6,929 nucleotides of DNA from an uncultured Clostridia bacterium (GTDB lineage: Bacteria > Bacillota > Clostridia > Lachnospirales > Lachnospiraceae). The stretch spans positions 1 through 6,929 of the forward strand of contig CAMWWW010000123.1 in assembly GCA_947178015.1 (NCBI GenBank), in the 5' to 3' direction. Position 1 is the first letter of the stretch. The number at the start of each line of letters is the position of its first letter. The position numbers and the translations under genes were made by a program. Below, piece after piece: positions 1-6,139 of the stretch. The notes under the pieces are model-generated. The model searched no databases. It worked only from the letters and a program-made list of their open reading frames with translations, and had not been told where the DNA came from.

Positions 1-578
1 GCACTTCGCGCAAATATCGTCATCCCTGCTTTCTTTGCTTCTTTTAGAAATCCTGTCTGCCTTCCTCTCTGATCCAGTACACTATATGGAAGCTGCACAT
101 AGTCCATCCCTCTCCTTATCGCCTCATAGCCTTCTTCCATTCCATAGATGGACACTCCCACATTTTCTGTCAGCCCTTCCTCCTTTAACCGAAATAGAGC
201 TTCCACTATCTTTTCTTGATAGACATACTCTGGTGTATGGAACAGATACCCCTTTAATCTTTCTATTCCCAGTCTTCTTAAGCTCCCCTCCAGCTCTCTT
301 CGGACTACCGAGTACACATCCTCTTCTCCCTCTTCTATCACATTGGGACACAGCTTGGTAATCACATCTATCTTTCCCTGCAATCCTCTATATGACAGAT
401 ACCTTCCCACTCTCTCCTCCGCGGTTCCATATGCCCTCGCGGTGTCTATCACATGAATTCCACGGGAAATTGCCAGATCCAACATCTCATAACAGGCCTC
501 TTCGCTTGGCTGTCCTGTTGTATTGTGTATCCCATACTTCATTCCAAACTGCACGGTCCCCAAACATAACTCGCTCAC
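1..578 (-). CDS. Aldo/keto reductase, N-terminal 192 residues (runs off the left edge)
   Basis: NAD(P)H-dependent aldo/keto reductase, expected to reduce a sugar carbonyl in the cytoplasm. I translated the minus strand by hand: it is open from a GTG at 578 to the window edge. The N-terminus carries the family's LGTVQFG..YG strand. The four residues of the AKR catalytic tetrad are all visible: Asp45 and Tyr50 in VIDTARAY, Lys75 in VITKL, and His114 in YLFHTP. Further barrel strands follow (VGVSIYG, DYVQLPYSVLDQR, MTIFARS). The GTG overlaps the acetyltransferase stop as GTGA, so translation is probably coupled. The next ATG (Met13) would remove the first conserved strand, which is why GTG is preferred. 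The C-terminal third lies outside the window. The exact substrate is unknown; its place in the operon suggests a nonulosonate precursor or product. The family is secure, the role is inferred. Confidence 0.93.
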   Translation of the reverse strand, partial: MSELCLGTVQFGMKYGIHNTTGQPSEEACYEMLDLAISRGIHVIDTARAYGTAEERVGRYLSYRGLQGKIDVITKLCPNVIEEGEEDVYSVVRRELEGSLRRLGIERLKGYLFHTPEYVYQEKIVEALFRLKEEGLTENVGVSIYGMEEGYEAIRRGMDYVQLPYSVLDQRGRQTGFLKEAKKAGMTIFARS

Positions 579-1129
579 TCTGCTTCCCTTTCCCTTCTCC
601 TCTTCCACTCCTCATCCAGTATCGATAACAGCTTCGAATCCCACCATTTTCCATTATAATAATACTGGCTTCTCAGTGTCCCATCGATCTGCATCCCCAG
701 CTCCTGATAAAGCGTTATCTTTCTATCGTCAAATTCATACAGCTCTGACCATATCTTTCTTAGACCTAATTCCAGAAATCCATAGTCGAACAAAAGCTGG
801 CAGCTCTCCTTGGCATATCCTTCTTTATCGATATATACAAAATCTTTTCCTATATATAACGAGAGATCTGCGTTCCTGTGCACCCAGTTTATATAACATA
901 GTCCACAGCACCCTATCAGTTCCTCTGTCTCACTCTCTTTTACCGCAAACATCATCGTGGAAGGATCATGAAGCACCTTTGTCTCATACCAGCTCTTCTG
1001 CATATCTGCATTGAGCTCCTTATACTCTCTAAAATGCTTTCGAAATTCTGGATGGTTTCTCCACTTCATCAAAGAAGGTAGATCCTCCCTCTCCAGTGCA
1101 CATAAATATACCTTTTCTCCCTTAAGCAT
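575..1129 (-). CDS. GNAT-family N-acetyltransferase, PseH-like
   Basis: 184-residue acetyl-CoA-dependent N-acetyltransferase of the RimJ/RimL/PseH kind. In nonulosonate pathways such an enzyme acetylates the 4-amino group made by the PLP aminotransferase. The N-terminal strand is GEKVYLCALEREDLPSL, typical of the family. A core strand lies near 71-92 (LIGCCGL..., ADLSLYIG). The acetyl-CoA loop and following helix are at about 101-120, with Gly104-Tyr105-Ala106 in EGYAKES. The late helix-strand GLRKIWSELYEFDDR...YQELGM is also typical. The chosen ATG at 1129 has a GGGAGG nine bases upstream and overlaps the end of the NeuB-family gene by 8 bases. A more upstream TTG in frame at 1180 would add an unlikely basic leader. 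PseH activity is inferred from context; the acceptor and the acyl group cannot be read from the sequence. Confidence 0.92.
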   Translation of the reverse strand: MLKGEKVYLCALEREDLPSLMKWRNHPEFRKHFREYKELNADMQKSWYETKVLHDPSTMMFAVKESETEELIGCCGLCYINWVHRNADLSLYIGKDFVYIDKEGYAKESCQLLFDYGFLELGLRKIWSELYEFDDRKITLYQELGMQIDGTLRSQYYYNGKWWDSKLLSILDEEWKRRREREAE

Positions 1130-2192
1130 CCTCCAGATCCTCCCATAACAGACATTCTTCTTTTTTCTTGTCTCTTGCAAGCCTTCTTCCTAGTATCTGC
1201 TCCTTTTCATAAGGAAGCACTGCTCCTTTCTGCACTGGGCGGAGTGGGAAAATATCGGTTTCTTTGATTTTTTCCCCTTTCTTTATATCTCTTAGAAGAT
1301 AAAAAGATCTTCTCTGGATCATTACCGTATCGGTTTCATTTTCCTCTACCCGCTTCTCTCCGTCTCCCATTGCTTCTTTTAGCTCATGGCAGGCTTTTAC
1401 CATCTCTTTCCATGTTTTTGGAGTCATTGAAAACTTATGGTCTGGACCTTCTCTTCCATTGTCGTCCGTGAAATGCTTCTCAAATACTCTTGCCCCCATT
1501 GCATAGGCTCCCAGCGCAGTCGTATGTCCATAGGTGTGATCGGACAATCCTAAGATACAGTCTGGAAATGCCTTTTGATACTGGCTTAATACTCTTAGAT
1601 TGATATAGGAGAAATTCGCTTCTGCGGCGGTATAGTTTGTGTTGCACTGCATTAAAACAAGGGCAGCATTATGCTTTTTCACTGCGTTCACTGCCCGTTC
1701 TACATCCTCCCAGTCTGAGGCGCCTGTCGCCAATAACACTGGCTTTCCTTTTTTCGCGATATATTCCACTATCTCTGTCCATGTAATATCCCCTGAGCCA
1801 ATCTTATAAGCGGAGACATATCGATCTGCCCAGTCCACAGAGGGCATATCATAGGGACTTGTCATATACTCTATCCCAACCTCATCACACTTTTTCTTTA
1901 GCTTCTCTGTCCACAGATCTGGAAGGCTGGCATCCTGATAGGTTTCATACACCGATTTCTTCCATGCAGACTGATGGGATATCTGTGCGCCAAGTCCTTC
2001 AAACCCTTTTCTGCTCACAATGGTCTCTGCCTTAAAGTTCTGAAACTTGGCGGCATCCGCCCCTGCTTCCTTTGCAAGCTCAATCAACCGATACGCCCTC
2101 TCTATCTCCCCATCATGGTTTGCTGCAATGTCCGCTATAAAGTATGGCTCTGACTGGCTGGATATGGTTCTCTTTCCTATCTTAATCTCCAA
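1122..2192 (-). CDS. neuB: NeuB-family nonulosonic acid synthase (N-acetylneuraminate/pseudaminate/legionaminate synthase family)
   Basis: 356-residue enzyme that condenses phosphoenolpyruvate with a six-carbon amino sugar to make a nine-carbon 2-keto acid. Residues about 15-280 form the NeuB TIM barrel: IADIAANHDG (19-28), GADAAKFQ (44-51), YKIGSGDITW (129-138), LLATGAS (153-159), GLSDHT (215-220), EKHFTDDNGREGPDHKFSM (238-256). His219 and His240 match, with the same spacing, the Mn-binding His215 and His236 of Neisseria NeuB as I recall it. A C-terminal SAF/antifreeze-like domain covers about 293-353; Arg318 in PLRP aligns with the substrate-contacting Arg314. Asp21 stands where Neisseria has Glu25. 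The start is TTG with a perfect AAGGAGG nine bases upstream; an in-frame TAA just upstream leaves no earlier start. It overlaps the SDR gene by 11 bases. The gene symbol marks the family only; the product (Pse, Leg or another) is undecided. Confidence 0.96.
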   Translation of the reverse strand: MEIKIGKRTISSQSEPYFIADIAANHDGEIERAYRLIELAKEAGADAAKFQNFKAETIVSRKGFEGLGAQISHQSAWKKSVYETYQDASLPDLWTEKLKKKCDEVGIEYMTSPYDMPSVDWADRYVSAYKIGSGDITWTEIVEYIAKKGKPVLLATGASDWEDVERAVNAVKKHNAALVLMQCNTNYTAAEANFSYINLRVLSQYQKAFPDCILGLSDHTYGHTTALGAYAMGARVFEKHFTDDNGREGPDHKFSMTPKTWKEMVKACHELKEAMGDGEKRVEENETDTVMIQRRSFYLLRDIKKGEKIKETDIFPLRPVQKGAVLPYEKEQILGRRLARDKKKEECLLWEDLEDA

Positions 2193-3078
2193 TGCTTTCC
2201 CCCTCCTTTATCTGTTGATAAAATCTCTTAATCCCTTCTTCTGGCGTACTGATTTCTATCTGTAATTCTCCGCGCAGCTTCTCATTGGACATCCCCATAT
2301 GCTTGGAGCGACGCGCTTTTAATACACCATTATCGCTGACAGAAGCCTCTATAGTCCCTGTCTTGAGTCCAAATATTTCTTTCAGCTTTATTGCAAAAGC
2401 ATACTTTGTAATACAGCCTGTCCCACATGCATGGTACAGCCCGCCCAGATTGTTCTGGCATGCTTTATGGATAAGCTCCGCCAGCTCCTCCGCCAGTATG
2501 GGAGAAAAATCAATATCGGTAAACATATGTAAGGTTTTGTTCTCCTTCAGCGACTGGTAGATCCATTCTCCAAAGCTTTGTTTCTTTTGCAGGTTGATTC
2601 CATAGAGATTGGTTCGAAATACCAGATTTTCTGGATACCTTAATACACAAATCTCTCCCTCCCGCTTTGTCCTTCCATACACATTGACGGGATTTGTCTT
2701 ATCTTCCTCTGTGTAAAGCCGCTCTTCTTCCCCATCAAAAACCGCATCGGTAGAGATATATACCATCTTGATCTGGTGCCTCTGGCACATATCGGCAAGC
2801 TGTGCTGTCACCCAGACATTCAGCTTTTCTGCCTCTTTGGGGTGCTCCTCACATTCATCCACATTGACAAGGGCGGCTGTGTGAATCAGCACCTCTGCTT
2901 TCCCTCTTATCAGTTCCTGCTCTACTGCCTCTGTATCAAACAAGGAAATATGGTGGTAGGACATCCCCGGAACCTCTGCCTCCACAATGTCAAATCCATC
3001 CACTTCTTCTCTGTCCTTTAGGCACCGATAGATGCTGTAGCCAAGCAGTCCTGCTATTCCTGTTATATAGATCTTCAT
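2182..3078 (-). CDS. RmlD-like SDR-family sugar nucleotide reductase
   Basis: 298-residue extended short-chain dehydrogenase/reductase of the RmlD (dTDP-4-dehydrorhamnose reductase) group. It is expected to reduce a 4-keto or related carbonyl of a nucleotide sugar with NAD(P)H. The Rossmann glycine motif TGIAGLLG is at 6-13, HTAALVNVDECE at 66-77, STDAVFDG at 109-116 and the catalytic Tyr134-x-x-x-Lys138 in VYGRTK. RmlD-like FRTNLYG is at 154-160, and ARRSKHMGMSNEKL near the C-terminus resembles the RmlD substrate region. No RmlA, B or C neighbours are present, so rhamnose synthesis is unlikely; it more likely acts on the PseB-type product or a later intermediate. B. subtilis SpsK and the Pal reductase of the B. 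thuringiensis Pse route are possible analogues. The ATG at 3078 begins directly at the first beta strand, 11 bases after the dehydratase stop. Its ribosome site is weak (GGGGCAGAGAG), so reinitiation is likely. Confidence 0.92.
   Translation of the reverse strand: MKIYITGIAGLLGYSIYRCLKDREEVDGFDIVEAEVPGMSYHHISLFDTEAVEQELIRGKAEVLIHTAALVNVDECEEHPKEAEKLNVWVTAQLADMCQRHQIKMVYISTDAVFDGEEERLYTEEDKTNPVNVYGRTKREGEICVLRYPENLVFRTNLYGINLQKKQSFGEWIYQSLKENKTLHMFTDIDFSPILAEELAELIHKACQNNLGGLYHACGTGCITKYAFAIKLKEIFGLKTGTIEASVSDNGVLKARRSKHMGMSNEKLRGELQIEISTPEEGIKRFYQQIKEGESIGD
2202..2208 (-). promoter_or_regulatory. Ribosome binding site of the NeuB-family gene
   Basis: AAGGAGG, a full match to the anti-Shine-Dalgarno core, lies inside the last codons of the upstream SDR gene. 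It is nine bases before the TTG at 2192. The strong site and the in-frame stop just upstream decide the TTG start. Confidence 0.85.
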
Positions 3079-3089
3079 ACTCTCTGCCC

Positions 3090-4097
3090 CTATTCTGCCA
3101 TCACATCCTGCTTTAACTTCTTTTGTATCTGCTCCACAGTAAGCCAATCCTGATTGTTCCCAGAGCTGTACACAAACCCTTCCGGCACCTTCTTTCCCTT
3201 TGGCTCTGCCTTCATTCGTTCATTAAATACCATTTGTGGATAGATAATAAAGTACTTGTCAAACTCATAGGTAGTAGGGGCATCCTCTGCTGTGATCATC
3301 ACCTCATGGAGCTTCTCTCCTTCTCGTATGCCAATCTCCTTTTTCTTACATCCCGGCAGCATCGCCTCCGCCAGATCGGTCACCTTAAAGGAAGGCAGCT
3401 TGCTGATAAAGGTCTCCCCGCCCTGTGCTTCCTTTAATGCCTTCAACACCAGCTCCACGCCTTCTGGAAGGCTGATCCAGAACCTTGTCATACGGTTGTC
3501 TGTAATGGGAAGCTCCTGCTCTCCTTCTTGTATCTTGTGGGAGAAAAAGGGGATGACAGAGCCTCGGCTTCCCGCCACATTTCCATACCGAACCACAGAA
3601 AAGCACAGATCCGAATCCCCCACATAGGAATTCGCCGCCACAAACAGCTTGTCGGATACCAGCTTGGTCCCTCCATAGAGATTCACTGGATTTACCGCCT
3701 TATCGGTAGAGAGCGCTACCACTCTTTTTACTCCACTGTCTAAAGCAGCCTCAATCACATTCATCGCTCCATGGATATTGGTCTTGATCGCTTCATTGGG
3801 ATTGTACTCACAGCTTGGCACCTGCTTTAATGCCGCAGCATGGATCACATAGTCAACCCCTCGGAAGGCTCTTCTTAAACGCTCCAAGTCCCTGACATCC
3901 CCAATAAAAAACCGCAGCTTGTCCTCATATTTCTTTAGATGGTCCGCCATCTGAAACTGCTTAAATTCATCTCTTGAATAGATAATAATCTTCTTTGGGT
4001 TATAGTGTTCTAATAGATAGTTTGTAAAACATTTTCCAAAAGACCCTGTCCCTCCTGTCACCAGTATGGTCTTTCCCTCTATCATCTCTTGATACAT
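3090..4097 (-). CDS. pseB: UDP-GlcNAc 4,6-dehydratase, FlaA1/PseB type
   Basis: 335-residue soluble SDR enzyme that converts UDP-GlcNAc to UDP-4-keto-6-deoxy-L-AltNAc, the first step of pseudaminic acid synthesis. The NAD(P)-binding loop GGTGSFG is at 15-21, followed by the family signatures YSRDEFKQFQM (40-50), FFIGDVRDLERL (63-74) and VIHAAALKQVP (84-94). The catalytic segment STDKAVNPVNLYGGTK (130-145) gives Asp132, Lys133, Tyr141 and Lys145; the first three fall at the same numbers I recall for Helicobacter FlaA1. Conserved RYGNV and GEKLHEVMI follow. The length fits the short cytoplasmic form, not the long membrane PglF/CapD form. The ATG at 4097 follows the cytidylyltransferase stop after two bases, with GGAGG seven bases upstream. 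A CapE-like role in fucosamine synthesis is less likely because the NeuB-family gene and CMP-sugar synthetase are adjacent. Confidence 0.95.
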   Translation of the reverse strand: MYQEMIEGKTILVTGGTGSFGKCFTNYLLEHYNPKKIIIYSRDEFKQFQMADHLKKYEDKLRFFIGDVRDLERLRRAFRGVDYVIHAAALKQVPSCEYNPNEAIKTNIHGAMNVIEAALDSGVKRVVALSTDKAVNPVNLYGGTKLVSDKLFVAANSYVGDSDLCFSVVRYGNVAGSRGSVIPFFSHKIQEGEQELPITDNRMTRFWISLPEGVELVLKALKEAQGGETFISKLPSFKVTDLAEAMLPGCKKKEIGIREGEKLHEVMITAEDAPTTYEFDKYFIIYPQMVFNERMKAEPKGKKVPEGFVYSSGNNQDWLTVEQIQKKLKQDVMAE

Positions 4098-4099
4098 CG

Positions 4100-4876
4100 C
4101 TATTCCTCCGTTGGTCTTTTTACAACCTTATCGTTTTTCAAAGAAATCAGAAGCCCTTCATTTCGTATAAATCCTTCATTGATCTTTCTAATCTCAGGAT
4201 GCTCCTTTAAATACCCCAAAATATCTGAAGAAGTAAACCACTCTTTTCCTTCTTCTTTAAAATGCTCATAGATTGTCTTAATAAACTGGTAATCTTCTGG
4301 CTCATCAATGGTCCAGCGCTCCTTGTGCAGATCCCCCAATGGACTGATATAGTCCTGAATCTGAAAGAAATCCCTGTGATTTTTTATGTACATGGTGACA
4401 TGCTCCCGCTCTGAGGCAAGCTGTGCTTCCTTCCATGCCCGCTTTAGAACAGAAAACTGCATAATCTCCAGATCCAGCCCATCCGCCAAGGTCTCAGACA
4501 GAGCCGCCATATACTCTGTCTCTGGCTTTAGCTTCTGGATGGCATCATCCAAGAGAGTCGGATCGAATACTGGACAATCCGCGGTAATGCGGATCACATA
4601 CTCTGGTTTTATCAGCTTTGCTGCCTGATAATAGCGATCGAGGACATCCTGTGAGCTGCCAGCAAACACCCGAACCCCCATACCAGAAACCAGATGCACC
4701 ACAGGTACATCTTCTTGATTCAGCGTGGTGACCACCATCACTTCCTCCACATATCGGCTTCTTTTCACTCTCTCAATCACATGCTCCAACACTGTTTTTC
4801 CACAGAGATCCTTTAAAACCTTCGAAGGCAGTCTGGAAGAACCGCATCTTGCCTGAATCATTGCTAGATATTTCAT
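4100..4876 (-). CDS. spsF: SpsF-type CMP-sugar synthetase (cytidylyltransferase)
   Basis: 258-residue GT-A-fold nucleotidyltransferase of the SpsF/COG1861 group, related to NeuA/KdsB. It probably activates the nonulosonic acid with CTP. The nucleotide-binding motif IQARCGSSRLPSKVL is at 7-21, the helix GKTVLEHVIERVKRS at 26-40, FAGSSQDVLDRYY at 71-83 and the metal-binding RITADCP at 96-102 (Asp100). ERWTIDEPEDYQF is the usual late motif, and NEGFIRNEGLLISLKNDK closes the protein as in many SpsF-like enzymes. It takes the place of PseF in this cluster. An AGGAG overlaps the aminotransferase stop nine bases before the ATG; the spacer holds a run of seven A. No fused PseG or GNAT domain is present, unlike some longer SpsF relatives. 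The CMP-nonulosonate role is inferred from the family and the adjacent NeuB-family gene. The symbol is at family level. Confidence 0.93.
   Translation of the reverse strand: MKYLAMIQARCGSSRLPSKVLKDLCGKTVLEHVIERVKRSRYVEEVMVVTTLNQEDVPVVHLVSGMGVRVFAGSSQDVLDRYYQAAKLIKPEYVIRITADCPVFDPTLLDDAIQKLKPETEYMAALSETLADGLDLEIMQFSVLKRAWKEAQLASEREHVTMYIKNHRDFFQIQDYISPLGDLHKERWTIDEPEDYQFIKTIYEHFKEEGKEWFTSSDILGYLKEHPEIRKINEGFIRNEGLLISLKNDKVVKRPTEE
4105..4109 (-). promoter_or_regulatory. Ribosome binding site of the pseB-type gene
   Basis: GGAGG seven bases before the ATG at 4097. It lies inside the final codons of the upstream cytidylyltransferase gene and supports coupled translation. Confidence 0.75.
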
Positions 4877-4885
4877 CTTTTTTTG

Positions 4886-4890
4886 CTCCT
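4886..4890 (-). promoter_or_regulatory. Ribosome binding site of the cytidylyltransferase gene
   Basis: AGGAG overlaps the TAG stop of the aminotransferase gene (4889-4891) and is followed by a spacer containing seven A before the ATG at 4876. The stop/ribosome-site overlap points to coupling. Confidence 0.75.
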
Positions 4891-6094
4891 ATCTTATCGT
4901 TTTATTAAAATATGCAATGGTCTGTTTTAATACCTCTGCCTGTCTTTTTATCTCTTCCTCCCGATAATAGTTGGTTTTAAACTGCAAAAGTCTAGGCTGT
5001 AAAAACTCTGCATTGGGGCATACTGTTTGATGATAGTTATATGTATCATAGATTCCTAATTTTTCTCGATTTAAAAATGCTTTTTCTCGGAACATTGGTT
5101 CCTGATAAGAGAGCTTCCAAGCAGCATAAATGCCATCTCCGCCCAGAGATTTCCATTTTTCCCGAAATTCATGCCATCCTACCTTTTCTATCTCCAATGC
5201 CACGGCATAGGTCCAGTAAGAATGGCGGTTTCCCTCCTTCACAAGCTGAGGATGAAGCCATGTGCAGCCGTCTATCGCTTCCTGCCAGTACTCTGCCGCT
5301 CTGCGCCGTATCTGTACCAGCTCCTCCATCCGCTCCAACTGTCCAAGTGCAACCGCAGCACACAGGTCGGACATGCGGTAATTCCACCCCAAAATCACAT
5401 GTCTTTCATACTCTGGACTTTGAATGTCATCCTTTGTAATCCGCCCTTTTGTCCCGCTGATTCCCGCATACCCCAGACCCGAATAACGCCTTAGCTTATT
5501 TGCCAGCTCATCATCCTCTGTGATCACCATGCCTCCTTCCCCTGAGGTAAGGTGCTTCGAGCTTTGAAAACTGTAAGAAGCCATGTGTCCAAAAGTTCCC
5601 ACTATAGCTCCATCCTGATATGCCCCATAACATTGGGCATTGTCCTCAATTACCATCAGGCCATGCTGATTGGCAAGCTCCATAATCTCCTGCATCTGTG
5701 GAGACAGACCATACAAAGAGACGGTGATAATCGCTTTGGTCTTTTCTGTCAGAACCTTTTTAATTGCATCTGCAGTAATCAGAAACGTCTCTCTATCCAC
5801 ATCTGCAAACACAGGGACTGCATTAGCCTGCAAAACAGCAATAGAAGTGCTGCTCATGGTAAGAGGAGGACAGATCACCTCATCACCGGGCTGCACACCA
5901 GCCGCTTCCAAAGCCATATGCAGGGTAGCGGTGCCATTGACCATAGCAACAGCATGTTTCGAGTGAAACACCTTTGCAAATGACTGTTCCAGCCTTGTCA
6001 CCATCTGGTAGGTGGCGGAAGAAGAAAACTGCCCAGAAAGAACTTCCTCAATATATCGCTTTTCCTTGATGCTAATCCTGTCTATCTTGTCCAT
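4889..6094 (-). CDS. DegT/DnrJ/EryC1-family PLP-dependent sugar aminotransferase (PseC/LegC-like)
   Basis: 401-residue fold-type I aminotransferase that would transfer an amino group, usually from glutamate, to the 4-keto carbon made by the PseB-type dehydratase. The PLP-phosphate motif MVNGTATLHMAL is at 51-62, PGDEVICPPLTMSST at 69-83, and VPVFADVD at 93-100. VIEDNAQCYGA (148-158) supplies Asp151 for the pyridine nitrogen and Gln154. SFQSSKHLTSGEGGMV (175-190) contains the Schiff-base Lys180. The C-terminal GGDGIYAAWKLSYQEPMF and YNYHQTVCPNAEF belong to the substrate-binding part. The sequence is not a close textbook PseC, so Pse or Leg stereochemistry cannot be called. The ATG at 6094 has AGGAG eight bases upstream. 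The 45-base AT-rich, purine-rich gap to the methyltransferase shows no promoter I can defend. Confidence 0.95.
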   Translation of the reverse strand: MDKIDRISIKEKRYIEEVLSGQFSSSATYQMVTRLEQSFAKVFHSKHAVAMVNGTATLHMALEAAGVQPGDEVICPPLTMSSTSIAVLQANAVPVFADVDRETFLITADAIKKVLTEKTKAIITVSLYGLSPQMQEIMELANQHGLMVIEDNAQCYGAYQDGAIVGTFGHMASYSFQSSKHLTSGEGGMVITEDDELANKLRRYSGLGYAGISGTKGRITKDDIQSPEYERHVILGWNYRMSDLCAAVALGQLERMEELVQIRRRAAEYWQEAIDGCTWLHPQLVKEGNRHSYWTYAVALEIEKVGWHEFREKWKSLGGDGIYAAWKLSYQEPMFREKAFLNREKLGIYDTYNYHQTVCPNAEFLQPRLLQFKTNYYREEEIKRQAEVLKQTIAYFNKTIR

Positions 6095-6102
6095 GCTTCT
6101 TT

Positions 6103-6107
6103 CTCCT
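6103..6107 (-). promoter_or_regulatory. Ribosome binding site of the aminotransferase gene
   Basis: AGGAG eight bases before the ATG at 6094. It is the only recognisable signal in the 45-base gap. Confidence 0.75.
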
Positions 6108-6139
6108 GTCTGCTTTCTTATTCTTATTTTTCTCTTTAC

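Noticed and set aside
35..361. Plus-strand open frame of 108 codons
   Set aside because: Antisense to the aldo/keto reductase, whose catalytic tetrad is readable. The product is Leu/Ser/Pro-rich low-quality sequence with no motif.
523..1014. Plus-strand open frame of 163 codons
   Set aside because: Fully antisense to the end of the aldo/keto reductase start and the GNAT gene. It has no ribosome site and no recognisable domain.
1130..1180. TTG start at 1180 for the GNAT gene
   Set aside because: It would add a basic 17-residue leader over the NeuB-family C-terminus. The ATG at 1129 has a GGGAGG nine bases upstream and begins at the family's first strand.
3079..3147. Earlier start for the RmlD-like gene at 3147
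   Set aside because: It would add 23 residues overlapping the dehydratase in another frame. The Rossmann fold begins cleanly at the ATG at 3078.
5552..5983. Plus-strand open frame of 143 codons
   Set aside because: Antisense to the PLP motifs of the aminotransferase; a shadow of a strongly conserved gene.
6095..6139. Promoter or terminator between methyltransferase and aminotransferase
   Set aside because: The gap is A/G-rich with no convincing -35/-10 pair and no hairpin followed by a T run on the coding strand.
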